Part shown: one piece after another, positions 8,857 to 17,018 of the stretch | How the letters are laid out: each line of letters starts with the position of its first letter | How positions within the stretch are numbered: the first letter of the stretch is position 1 | NCBI GenBank assembly: GCA_019237115.1 | Contig: JAFAHS010000062.1 | Span: 1-64,000, forward strand | Reading direction: 5' to 3' | Origin: Deltaproteobacteria bacterium | GTDB lineage: Bacteria > Desulfobacterota > Binatia > Binatales > Binataceae | Length of the DNA stretch: 64,000 nucleotides | Notes under the pieces: generated by a model | The model's database searches: none | The model's input: the letters and a program-made list of their open reading frames with translations, nothing else | Told to the model about the DNA's origin: nothing | Translations under genes and position numbers: made by a program

Positions 8857-11082
8857 ATGCCTGGAGTGCCGAAAAAGCGGCGATCAGGCCGCAAGTTTCA
8901 CTGGACCACCTTCGTCCTCGGCCTCGTCGTCACCGCGGGGTTTCTGTTGTTCTTTGCGGCATACCCCCGCCTGCTGGTCAGTCTTGAACTCAAAGTCTCC
9001 GACGCGCGGCTTCGCGCGAGGTCTCATCGCCCGTTCTCGAACAAGGTAGTGATCGTCGCGATTGACGACAAAAGCATCCAGCAGATTGGCCACTGGCCCT
9101 GGGATCGGTGGACCCTTGCGAGTCTCGAGCAGGCCTTCATCGACTACAAGGTCAAAGTGGTCGCGTACGATGTCTTGTTTACCGAACGCGATCCGGTGGA
9201 CGTCGAACGCGGCGCTTTGACCGTCAAGCTGAGAACCTTGAGCGTCAGCGATGAGAAGATCCAGGGGATCCTGGGACCGGACAACGATCAGCAGTTTGCA
9301 GACGCGATTCGCGCCCACGGCAAGACCATCCTGGCTTACAACTTCTCCGACCACATGATTGGTGCGGCTTTGCCCACCAAGGAGGCCAACTACCGGACCA
9401 GCGTCATCGATCCGAGACCGATGTCGTGGAACGTGCAAACCGATCCCGGAGCAGCACCGAAATTGATTTCCGCAGGAGGCTACCGGCCGCCGCTGCAGAT
9501 GCTCAACCGCGCGGCCAAGAAAACCGGCTTCGTCGACGCTGACAGCGATGACGACGGTCATTTTCGCGAGGAGATGACGGCGATTGGTTTCGACGGGCGG
9601 CAGTGGGCGTCACTTTTTATCACCGCGGTGTGGGCATTCCAGGATCAACCGGCCCGCGAATTGAAGATCGGCGCCGCGGGAATCACCCGGGCGGTGCTCG
9701 GCAACACCGACATCCCGGTAGATGAGCTCGGACGGATGATGGTGACCTACCAGGGTCCCGCGGGCACCATCCCGCACTGCTCGGCCGCGGATGTGATCAA
9801 TCATCTCGTCAACCCCGACCAGCTGGCCGGAAAAATTGTCCTGGTCGGGGTCACCGGCACCGGGCTTGGCGATCGCGCGGTCACCCCGGTCGGCTACGAA
9901 TTTCCGCGCGTCGAAATCCACGCCAACGCGATCGAAACTATTCTGAGCCGCGATTTCGTTCACCGCTCCAAGACCGAAACCCTGGTGATGGAACGGGTGT
10001 GGGCGGTGCTGCTCGGCGTCGGTGTGTCGATGGCTACCGCCTGGTTGAGCGCGTCCTGGTCGGTGGTGGCAATGCTGGTACTTGCGGGAAGCTACTTTCT
10101 GTTCGCGCAGTTCACGCTGCTGGAGCGCGGCGTCCTGCTCGGCGTGGTCCTGCCGCTCGTGATAACCGGCGGCGTGGTACTCATTCTGCTTGGCTATCGA
10201 TACATCACCGAGGGCCGTGAGAAAGGCCATCTGCGCCGCGCCTTCGAACATTATCTTCATCCCGACGTGATCGCGAGCGTGGTCGATAACCCCGAAGGAC
10301 TCAGGTTGGGCGGCGAGCGGCGTCACGTGGCAATCCTGTTCGCCGACATCGTCGGGTTTACCTCCCTGGCTGAACGGTCCGATCCGGTGCAGCTGGTCGC
10401 GATGCTTCATGTGTACATGACCCGGATGACCAACATCATCCTGGAGAGCGGCGGCGTGGTGGACAAGCTGATGGGCGATGGCATCATGGCCTTCTGGGGT
10501 GCACCCTACGAAGTGGAAAATCCCGCCCGTCGCGCGATCGACGCGGCACTGCAAATGGTCACGGCGTTGGAGAGCCTGCGCCGGGAGGATTCCCGCTTTC
10601 TGAATCTCGAGGTCGGTATCGGCATCGCCACCGGAGATCCCATCGCCGGGAACTTTGGCGGAGAACGCCGCTTCGATTATTCGCTCATCGGCGACAGCGT
10701 CAATTTCGCCTCGCGGCTCGAAGGTCTGACGCGAAAATTCGGGGTGCGGTTCCTGGTAAGCAAAGATGCCTTCACCGAGGCGGCCCGGCCATACATCGCG
10801 CGCGACATCGGTCTGGTAAAGGTCAAGGGAAAGGCCAGCCTGGTGGCGATAATGGAAGTCGTGGGCAGCCGCGATGACGGCGTCGATCCGGCCTTTTATG
10901 ATCAGTTCGAGCGCACGGTGGAGCTGCTGAAGGACGGCGAGGCCGAGCGGGCCAAGGCACAGCTGGAAGAGATGCTCACGGCCCGTCCCAACGACGAGGT
11001 GGTCAGTCTCTACCTGGCGAAACTCAACGAGTCGCATGGCGAGCCACCGCGCGAGATGGTTTTCGAGTTCGAAACCAAGTGA
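8857..11082 (+). CDS. CHASE2-domain adenylate/guanylate cyclase
   Basis: Class III nucleotide cyclase, 741 residues. Order: one N-terminal membrane segment (about 16-40), a large extracytoplasmic CHASE2 sensor (about 45-360, with VVIVAIDDKSIQQIGHWPW), three membrane segments (about 375-455), then a cytoplasmic cyclase domain (about 485-680). Both metal-binding Asp residues are present (ADIVGFT, D497; MGDGIMAFW, D541). D613 in IGDSVNFASRLE fits the purine-selecting position and favours ATP, but specificity is inference. CHASE2 proteins sense extracytoplasmic signals, here possibly relayed from the adjacent FecR-domain and beta proteins. Confidence 0.93.
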   Translation: MPGVPKKRRSGRKFHWTTFVLGLVVTAGFLLFFAAYPRLLVSLELKVSDARLRARSHRPFSNKVVIVAIDDKSIQQIGHWPWDRWTLASLEQAFIDYKVKVVAYDVLFTERDPVDVERGALTVKLRTLSVSDEKIQGILGPDNDQQFADAIRAHGKTILAYNFSDHMIGAALPTKEANYRTSVIDPRPMSWNVQTDPGAAPKLISAGGYRPPLQMLNRAAKKTGFVDADSDDDGHFREEMTAIGFDGRQWASLFITAVWAFQDQPARELKIGAAGITRAVLGNTDIPVDELGRMMVTYQGPAGTIPHCSAADVINHLVNPDQLAGKIVLVGVTGTGLGDRAVTPVGYEFPRVEIHANAIETILSRDFVHRSKTETLVMERVWAVLLGVGVSMATAWLSASWSVVAMLVLAGSYFLFAQFTLLERGVLLGVVLPLVITGGVVLILLGYRYITEGREKGHLRRAFEHYLHPDVIASVVDNPEGLRLGGERRHVAILFADIVGFTSLAERSDPVQLVAMLHVYMTRMTNIILESGGVVDKLMGDGIMAFWGAPYEVENPARRAIDAALQMVTALESLRREDSRFLNLEVGIGIATGDPIAGNFGGERRFDYSLIGDSVNFASRLEGLTRKFGVRFLVSKDAFTEAARPYIARDIGLVKVKGKASLVAIMEVVGSRDDGVDPAFYDQFERTVELLKDGEAERAKAQLEEMLTARPNDEVVSLYLAKLNESHGEPPREMVFEFETK

Positions 11083-11168
11083 ACTGGTTAAGGTTTCAGA
11101 TTCGTGATAGTTGGGTTAAACGCCTGGGCTAAACCGATCGCGCCGACGGGAGTTTCGAGGAAGCTTTG

Positions 11169-12221
11169 ATGGCACATGACAGGATCCGCGTCGCAGTAGT
11201 AGGCGCCTCCGGGTACTCCGGGATCGAAGCCGTTCGCATCCTGGCCGCGCATCCGTTCGTCGAAATCTCCGCTCTCACCTCCGAGCACTATGCGGGACGC
11301 GAGGTAGCGGACGTCTATCACCACATGGACGGCACCGATCTGCCGCCGTTCGAGGAACTGCGCCCGGGCTTTTTGGCAGGGCGCGCCGACGCGGTCATCT
11401 CGTGCCTGCCGGAGAAAGTGGGCTTTCAGATGATTGCGGACCTGATCCAGTCCGGCGTCAAGGTGGTGGACGTCTCGGCCGACTTCCGGCTGAAAGATCC
11501 CGCGGTCCATCGGGCGACTTATGGGTTCGATCATGCCGGTCCCGCCCTGGTCAAGGAGGCGGTCTACGGATTGACCGAGTTCCATCGCAGCGAACTGCGC
11601 GAAGCACGCCTGGTGGCCAACCCTGGATGCTACCCCACCGGTGCCCTGCTGGGGTTGATACCACTCATTCGCCGCGATCTGATCGAACCCGGGTCGATCG
11701 TCGTCGATGCGAAATCGGGAACCACCGGCGCCCGTCGGGCAGCTGCGATTGAATACCTGTTCGCGGAAGTCAATGAGAATTTCCGCGCGTACAAGGTCGG
11801 AACCCATCGCCATACTCCGGAAATCGAGCAGGAAATCGGCGCCGTCCTCGGCCGCGAGATCGCCGTCGTGTTCGTGCCGCATCTGCTGCCGGTAACCCGC
11901 GGAATCCTGAGCACGATGTACATGCGGCCGCGTGCGGGCACCACCCAGGAAGATGTGCGGTCGGCATTCGAAGCGAGTTTTGCGAAAGCTCGGTTTGTCA
12001 AGCTGCTCAAACCCGGAGAACTGCCCGAGCTGCGCAACGTGCGCGCCACCAATTTCTGCGAGATCGCGTTCGTACTCGACCGGCGAACCCAGACCCTGGT
12101 CGTCAACACCGCGATCGACAACCTTGGCAAAGGCGCTGCAGGGCAAGCCATCCAGAATCTCAACGTGATGTTCGGGTTCGACGAGGCCGCCGGACTGCTG
12201 AACGCGGCCCCGGTACCCTGA
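11169..12221 (+). CDS. argC: N-acetyl-gamma-glutamyl-phosphate reductase
   Basis: Third step of arginine biosynthesis: NADPH-dependent reduction of N-acetylglutamyl phosphate to the semialdehyde. It has 350 residues. An N-terminal Rossmann domain with VAVVGASGYSGIEAVRIL and the catalytic Cys in NPGCYPTG (C154) are present, followed by KSGTTGAR and the HRHTPEIEQ segment with the active-site His. ATG at 11169 is chosen over the TTG just before it, with GAGGAAG upstream. No other arg gene is in the window. Confidence 0.96.
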   Translation: MAHDRIRVAVVGASGYSGIEAVRILAAHPFVEISALTSEHYAGREVADVYHHMDGTDLPPFEELRPGFLAGRADAVISCLPEKVGFQMIADLIQSGVKVVDVSADFRLKDPAVHRATYGFDHAGPALVKEAVYGLTEFHRSELREARLVANPGCYPTGALLGLIPLIRRDLIEPGSIVVDAKSGTTGARRAAAIEYLFAEVNENFRAYKVGTHRHTPEIEQEIGAVLGREIAVVFVPHLLPVTRGILSTMYMRPRAGTTQEDVRSAFEASFAKARFVKLLKPGELPELRNVRATNFCEIAFVLDRRTQTLVVNTAIDNLGKGAAGQAIQNLNVMFGFDEAAGLLNAAPVP

Positions 12222-12520
12222 CCCCAACCTCGCGTTGCGTCGCAGCGATGCGAGGCGAATCCCTGACCAGCCGAGAGCGTTGCGGGTTGGCTCGGCGCGG
12301 CGGTTCCGCACCGACCCGTTGGCTAACTGCTGCACTAATGCTCGGTACGCAGGCGGCGTCTCGATCGGCGCTTGGATCGCCAAGGCGCAGCCGGTCACAG
12401 GGATCTGAACCTCGCAACCACGAGAGCAGGAAAGCAAGCCTCGAAGAACCGGGTTGAGCGCCCGGCTCGTGAACCGGGGGTCTGAAATGCCTTGGCTTCA
12501 GCCGCTGCGGTTCGGAAGGC
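12222..12520. other. Intergenic region, argC to pirin (convergent)
   Basis: About 300 bases between two stop codons. I see no convincing gene; short open frames here lack ribosome-binding sites and family resemblance. A hairpin with arms CCTCGC and GCGAGG lies just after argC (about 12229-12256) and may end its transcript, although no T run follows. Confidence 0.4.
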
Positions 12521-13219
12521 TCAGGGCAGGTCGAACAGGACCACTTCGGAATCGGACTGAGCCTTGAGCTCGAGGCGAGCCTCGTCCTCGATCGCGGCGC
12601 CGTCGCCCGCGCCCAGCGAGACTCCGTTCGCTTGCAGGTTCCCGCGCGCTACCTGCAAATAGGCGCGGCGCAGCGGCGCAAGGTCGTGGACGGTCCCCTC
12701 GCCCGCTTCCAGGATGCCATCGTACATCCGCGCGTCCTGGTGGATCGTGATGGAATCGTCGGCTCCGTCGGCTGAGGCGACCAGCCTCAACCGCCCGCGC
12801 CGGGTGCTTTCGGAGAAATTGCGCTGCTCGTAACCCGGGTCGATCCCCGCTACCGCCGGCAGCAGCCAGATCTGAAGGAAGTGGACCGGAGTCTGCTGCG
12901 AGGCATTAAACTCGCTGTGGCGGATTCCCCGTCCCGCGCTCATCCGCTGCGCGTCGCCGGGTCGGATTACCGATCCATTGCCGATGCTGTCGCGATGCTC
13001 GAGCGCGCCTTCGAGCACCCAGGTGACGATTTCCATGTCGCGGTGAGGATGAGTTGGAAAGCCTCCCCCTCCGATCACGCGATCCTCGTTGATCACGCGG
13101 AGAACGGAGAAACCCATCGCCGACGGGTCATAGTAGTCGCCGAACGAAAATGTATGCCGGCTGTCAAGCCAGTCGATTTTGGTAAGCCCGCGCTGGTTGC
13201 TTCGTTTAACCTTAATCAT
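12521..13219 (-). CDS. Pirin-family protein (YhhW-like bicupin)
   Basis: 232 residues with the pirin N-terminal cupin: FGDYYDPSAMGFSVLRVINED, the metal-binding HPHRDMEIVTWVLEG motif (His, His and downstream Glu), and GDAQRMSAGRGIRHSE. The C-terminal cupin is more degenerate. Members include E. coli YhhW, a quercetinase in vitro; the natural substrate is generally unknown. It is isolated between argC (convergent) and the malyl-CoA lyase gene (co-directional, about 140 bases away). Confidence 0.92.
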   Translation of the reverse strand: MIKVKRSNQRGLTKIDWLDSRHTFSFGDYYDPSAMGFSVLRVINEDRVIGGGGFPTHPHRDMEIVTWVLEGALEHRDSIGNGSVIRPGDAQRMSAGRGIRHSEFNASQQTPVHFLQIWLLPAVAGIDPGYEQRNFSESTRRGRLRLVASADGADDSITIHQDARMYDGILEAGEGTVHDLAPLRRAYLQVARGNLQANGVSLGAGDGAAIEDEARLELKAQSDSEVVLFDLP

Positions 13220-13356
13220 AAGTCTGCTCCGCGCAAAACATCTTCATCAGCCGTGAAGATGACCTGTGGTAGTCGTTGCCATCGCACTCACTCTGCCGCG
13301 CATTGAAGAGGGCGATCGATCGAAAACGCGACGGCGGACCAGGCGGAGTTCGCCCT

Positions 13357-14394
13357 TCAAGCAACGCGGCGCATCAACTCCAGGATATCGTAGCCGGTGA
13401 TGGCCTTGCTCTTCTCGGACCAGTCCTTCAGTTCCGCATCCGACACCAGGCCCGCCTGGGCGCCTTTGGCCAGGTCCATCAGAGCGATCTTGATGGTTGC
13501 CTCATCGATCATCTCGCCGGTTTTGGGATCCGCCATCGAACCGCCGCCCTTCTCATGATAGAGAGCCACCACGCGGCGTGCTTCTTCGATCTGCTCAACG
13601 GTTGGGGTGAAGCAGGCGTTGGCGATCTCGGCCTGCTGCGGATGGATGACCCAGGTGCCGTCCATGCCCAGGTTGGCCGAGGCGACATTTTTGGCGCGCA
13701 GCTGCCGTTTGAGCTGCTCGATGCGTTCAGGCGTGTCGGTGTTCTTCCAGATCCGGATGAAAACGTTGTCCACTGCGTGCAATCCGGCAGCCTTCGCGGC
13801 TACCACCACGGCCTGCTTGGAATAGTTGAAGTTGATGTGTTGATCCTCGACGATTTCGCGGATCCCGAGATTGGCGGCAAAGTCGGCGATTCCGAACACC
13901 AGCCCGCACATGCGGTCGGAAGCGGTCGCGATCTCGTAGGCGTGTACCAGCGCGTGCGGAGTTTCGATGAGGGACTCGATCTGCACGCGATATTTCCACC
14001 CCCCGCGCTTTTCCAAATCGTCCAGCAGTTGGGAAACCTGCTTGATTTCCTCGGGACCGCGCGTCTTGGGCAGCATGATCCCGTGAAACCGGTTGGGCGC
14101 TCCCAGCATCACCGCTTCCATGTCGCCCTTGAAGAACGGTGAGTGGATGTTGTTGGGGCGCACGGTGACGACCTTCTTGCCAAAGTCGAGTGTGGTGAGC
14201 GCCTCGACCATGGTCTTGCGGCTCTTTTCGCCCTTGAACTCGTACGGGCACGCATCTTCGAAATCTGCCATCACGTGGTCGACCGGAGCCTTCACCGGGT
14301 CGGCCGCGTTCTGATGAAGCTTCAAGCTGTGACCGGGATAGGTCATCTCGGTGCGGGGAATGACGAAACGGGTGCCCTTGTCGAGAACGTACAT
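13357..14394 (-). CDS. mcl: Malyl-CoA/beta-methylmalyl-CoA lyase-like (HpcH/HpaI aldolase family)
   Basis: 345 residues of the CitE/HpcH fold. Visible features: DFEDACPYEFKGEKSRKT (metal-binding acidic residues), VRPNNIHSPFF, LPKTRGPEEI, RVQIESLIETPHALVHAYEIA with the conserved Glu, FGIADFAANLG, and GTWVIHPQQAEIANACFTP close to the C-terminus, as in malyl-CoA lyases. In the ethylmalonyl-CoA pathway the enzyme splits beta-methylmalyl-CoA to glyoxylate and propionyl-CoA. It is the last gene of a minus-strand operon with two MaoC genes and an acyl-CoA dehydrogenase, which supports that role. A simple citrate-lyase-beta function is the alternative. Confidence 0.85.
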   Translation of the reverse strand: MYVLDKGTRFVIPRTEMTYPGHSLKLHQNAADPVKAPVDHVMADFEDACPYEFKGEKSRKTMVEALTTLDFGKKVVTVRPNNIHSPFFKGDMEAVMLGAPNRFHGIMLPKTRGPEEIKQVSQLLDDLEKRGGWKYRVQIESLIETPHALVHAYEIATASDRMCGLVFGIADFAANLGIREIVEDQHINFNYSKQAVVVAAKAAGLHAVDNVFIRIWKNTDTPERIEQLKRQLRAKNVASANLGMDGTWVIHPQQAEIANACFTPTVEQIEEARRVVALYHEKGGGSMADPKTGEMIDEATIKIALMDLAKGAQAGLVSDAELKDWSEKSKAITGYDILELMRRVA

Positions 14395-14437
14395 TTGCTT
14401 TTCCTGCCTTTGGAGAAAACAGCCGTCGGCCCGCGCC

Positions 14438-14923
14438 TCAGGCCTTTCTCAGAAAGTGCGATTTTCGCTTGATAAGAACGGTCCGCTCGATCTCCACGAC
14501 CTGGGTACCGTCCGGCTTCTTGCCGACCAGCTTGAACTTCACCAGGCCCGCGTCGGGTCGATCGGAATCACGCTTTTCCAATACGGTCGACTCGGCGTAG
14601 ATGGTGTCGCCGTGAAAGACCGGGTTGGTGTGCCTGCCGTTGTCCATTTCCACTTCCGCGATCGCGTTCTCGCTGGTGTCTTCGGAAGCGAGTCCGACCG
14701 TGAAGGCGAGCACCACTCCGCCATAGACCACCCGTCGCCCGTCGTAATAGGTCTTGGGATCCCGGTCGACGAAGTTCTGGTTGAAGTGCAGCTCGGCGGT
14801 GTTCATCACCAGCGACGTGAAAATGTGGTTGTCTGCCTCGGTGATGGTCCGTCCGCGCTGATGGACCAGCGTGTCGCCGACCGTGAAGTCCTCGAAGTAG
14901 CTGCCGTCGCTGGTAATGCTCAT
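14438..14923 (-). CDS. MaoC-like hydratase, canonical single hot-dog (mesaconyl-CoA hydratase subunit candidate)
   Basis: 161 residues, one hot-dog domain: YFEDFTVGDTLVHQRGRTITEADN then N41-x4-H46 in MNTAELHFN, the position of the hydratase catalytic His. YGGVVLAFTVGLAS and HGDTIYAESTVLEKRDS follow. It starts one base after the stop of the acyl-CoA dehydrogenase gene, so the two are translationally coupled. Mesaconyl-CoA hydratase (Mch) of the ethylmalonyl-CoA pathway is a double hot-dog protein; here the function may be split between this gene and the related one at the head of the operon. Specific substrate is inference. Confidence 0.85.
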   Translation of the reverse strand: MSITSDGSYFEDFTVGDTLVHQRGRTITEADNHIFTSLVMNTAELHFNQNFVDRDPKTYYDGRRVVYGGVVLAFTVGLASEDTSENAIAEVEMDNGRHTNPVFHGDTIYAESTVLEKRDSDRPDAGLVKFKLVGKKPDGTQVVEIERTVLIKRKSHFLRKA

Positions 14924-14924
14924 G

Positions 14925-16094
14925 TCAGCCCTGCTGCTCCATGATTCGGCGGCCGATCACCTCATACTGAATCTCGCTGGTGCCCTCGAAAATCGACAGC
15001 ACCCGCGCATCCCGCCAGAAGCGCTGCGCCTCGAACTCCATCGAGTATCCGTATCCGCCGTGAATCTGCATCGCTTCACGGGTGACGCGCTCGGCCATCT
15101 CGGCACCGAACGCCTTGGCCAGGCCAGCCTCGTAGTCGCTGCGTTTGCCGGTGTCTTTTTGCGATGCCGCGTAGTAACAAAGCTGGCGCCCCGCCTCAAT
15201 CTCGACCGCCATGTGCGCGAGCTTGTGGCGAATGACCTGGAAGTCGCCGATCGGCTGGCCAAACTGGGTGCGCTGCTTGGCGTATTTGACCGCGCACTCA
15301 AAGGCGGCCTGCGCGACTCCCACCGCGCGCGCTGCGGTCTGCACCCGCGCGGCCTCGTAGGAGGACATGAGCTGGTAAAATCCCCTGCCCTCCTGCCCGC
15401 CGATCAGGTTTTCCGCGGGAGCGTAGGCCTCGTCAAATTGCAGCGCGTAGCTGCGCATCCCGTGGTAGCCGATGGTCGGAATCGCCGAGCCGGTGAGCTG
15501 CGGCGGCATGAAATCATCGCCCGGCTCCTTCTCGAACAGGATCAGCGAGAGCCCGCGGTGACGCTTGGAGACATCCGGATCGGTTCGCGTCATCACGGTC
15601 AGCACCTGCGCGCGATTGGCGAACGTGCACCACATCTTGGAGCCCTGGATAAGGTAGCCGTCGCCCTTTCTGACCGCGCGAGTCTTGAAGGACGCGGTGT
15701 CGGAGCCCGAGTCCGGCTCGGTGAACGCAGCCGCGGTCAGGATGTCGCCGCGCGCGATCTTCGACATATACCGTTTCTTCTGTTCGGCTGTGCCATTGGC
15801 GCTGATGAGCGTTCCGGTGATGATGTTGCGGGTCATGACCGAGCCGACCGAAAGCCATCCGCGCGACAGTTCCTCGGTCACGATCGCCATCGCAATGTAG
15901 TCGAGCCCCAGACCCCCTTCCTCGGCCGGAAAGATGACGCCGAAGTAGCCAAGCTCCGCCATCTTCTTGAGGATCTGTTCGGGAATCTCCTTGTTCTCGC
16001 GATCGAGGTCGTTGGCAATTGGCTTTACTTCGGCCTCGACGAAATCGCGAACCGAGCGACGAATTTCCTCGTGTTCTGGTGTAACCAGCGCCAT
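14925..16094 (-). CDS. Acyl-CoA dehydrogenase, methylsuccinyl-CoA dehydrogenase-like
   Basis: 389 residues, full-length FAD acyl-CoA dehydrogenase: AAAFTEPDSGSDTASFKT (FAD/substrate loop), GSKMWCTFANRAQV, a central region ENLIGGQEGRGFYQLMSSYEAAR-like, and the C-terminal QIHGGYGYSMEF with FEGTSEIQ. The middle and C-terminal parts resemble, from memory, methylsuccinyl-CoA dehydrogenase (Mcd) of the ethylmalonyl-CoA pathway (GYHGMRSYAL, QTAARAVGVAQ, DYEAGLAKAFGAEMA). Known Mcd proteins carry about 150 extra N-terminal residues that are absent here. Gene context (Mcl, MaoC pair, divergent Ccr) supports the pathway; a general acyl-CoA dehydrogenase is the fallback. Confidence 0.9.
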   Translation of the reverse strand: MALVTPEHEEIRRSVRDFVEAEVKPIANDLDRENKEIPEQILKKMAELGYFGVIFPAEEGGLGLDYIAMAIVTEELSRGWLSVGSVMTRNIITGTLISANGTAEQKKRYMSKIARGDILTAAAFTEPDSGSDTASFKTRAVRKGDGYLIQGSKMWCTFANRAQVLTVMTRTDPDVSKRHRGLSLILFEKEPGDDFMPPQLTGSAIPTIGYHGMRSYALQFDEAYAPAENLIGGQEGRGFYQLMSSYEAARVQTAARAVGVAQAAFECAVKYAKQRTQFGQPIGDFQVIRHKLAHMAVEIEAGRQLCYYAASQKDTGKRSDYEAGLAKAFGAEMAERVTREAMQIHGGYGYSMEFEAQRFWRDARVLSIFEGTSEIQYEVIGRRIMEQQG

Positions 16095-16101
16095 TTTCAG
16101 A

Positions 16102-16575
16102 TCACCCTGCCTTGAGGTTGCGCTTGCGAATCAGCACCGGGCGCTCGTACTCGAGCACCTTTTCGCCGCGTTGGTTGTAGCCGCTGGTGCGAAACCTCAC
16201 CACGCCGCGGTCGGGACGCGAGGTGTCGCGCTTGTCGAGCACCAGGGACTCGCTGGTCAGCGTGTCGCCCGGATACACGGTTGCGAGGTACTTGAGCTTT
16301 TCGTAGCCGAGGTGAGCGATCGCCCGTTCGCTCAAGTCTTCCACCGAAAGCCCGAACACCACGTTCATCACCAGCAGGTGATTGACGATCACACCCTGGT
16401 AGCCCAGCGAGCGCGCGTACTCGCGATTGAAATACGCCGGGTTGAAATTCATGGTGACCGACGAGAAGAACGCGTTGTCGCCTTCGGTAATCGTGCGCCC
16501 CCAGTGGTGTTGGAACAGGTGCCCGACCTCGAAATCCTCGAAGTAGTGGCCCCGCTCGATTTTGCGTACCGCCAT
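16102..16575 (-). CDS. MaoC-like hot-dog protein lacking the catalytic His
   Basis: 157 residues, a close relative of the MaoC gene two positions downstream (shared YFEDF.VG and GRTITE.DN starts). The motif reads N43-F-N-P-A-Y48-F-N, so the hydratase His is Tyr. VNHLLVMNVVFGLSVEDLSER and the YPGDTLTSESLVLDKRDTSRPDRG segment are typical of the family. It is the first gene of the minus-strand operon. It may act as a structural partner for the canonical subunit, as in double hot-dog hydratases where only one half is catalytic; this is inference. Confidence 0.85.
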   Translation of the reverse strand: MAVRKIERGHYFEDFEVGHLFQHHWGRTITEGDNAFFSSVTMNFNPAYFNREYARSLGYQGVIVNHLLVMNVVFGLSVEDLSERAIAHLGYEKLKYLATVYPGDTLTSESLVLDKRDTSRPDRGVVRFRTSGYNQRGEKVLEYERPVLIRKRNLKAG

Positions 16576-16763
16576 GCCGATTTTCCGCCTGAGATATGGT
16601 TAGCGCGATTCTAGCCAACCGCGTTGCCGCACCGCGAACGACAATTGACCCCGGTTTAGGAAAACCGGATCGACTCGCTCGCCGTAGGGATTGGCGCAGC
16701 CGCCGGCCCCGTCAAAGCCGATGCCGTTTTATGGAATCCGCGTAAGTGGGTCAACCTTTCATT

Positions 16764-16895
16764 AGGTCGGTTTACAGGAGGTGGGGTCCCGGATAAGCCA
16801 GCGTGAAAGAACTCGGGCCGAATCCGAGCCCCCGCAACTAAGCCGGTTGTCACACGCTGACCAAACAGGTAGCTAGTGTCTCCGCAACCGGGCCC
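16764..16895 (+). ncRNA. Cobalamin-riboswitch-like leader upstream of ccr
   Basis: The stretch from GTGAAAGAA through CTCGG (16812-16816), a 7-base loop GCCGAAT, CCGAG (16824-16828) and CCCCCGCAACT (16830-16839) matches the P5 hairpin and conserved CCCGCAACT core of cobalamin riboswitches. A long hairpin follows: CCGGTTG (16843-16849) pairs with CAACCGG (16885-16891), with inner ACAC/GTGT and GCT-ACC/GGT-AGC pairs, in the place of P13 of the small Cbl-II-type architecture. The classical B12 box is poorly matched. It lies about 125 bases before ccr on the same strand and is divergent from the MaoC operon. The edges are approximate. Confidence 0.55.
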
Positions 16896-17018
16896 AAAAC
16901 GTTCAACTGCGTCAATTTTTAACATCCCCGACCTTGAGGGTGTGCCATGCTGTTGCTAGCCAATAACGGCTCCCCGGAGTGCCGAACCGACCGCCTGCCA
17001 CGGCGGTAACCGAACTAT

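Noticed and set aside
9610..12437. Long minus-strand frames (475 and 449 residues) opposite the cyclase and argC genes
   Set aside because: Both are shadows of well-supported plus-strand genes and have no ribosome-binding site or family resemblance.
14916..16115. 399-residue plus-strand frame opposite the acyl-CoA dehydrogenase gene
   Set aside because: Exact shadow of the dehydrogenase reading; no motifs.
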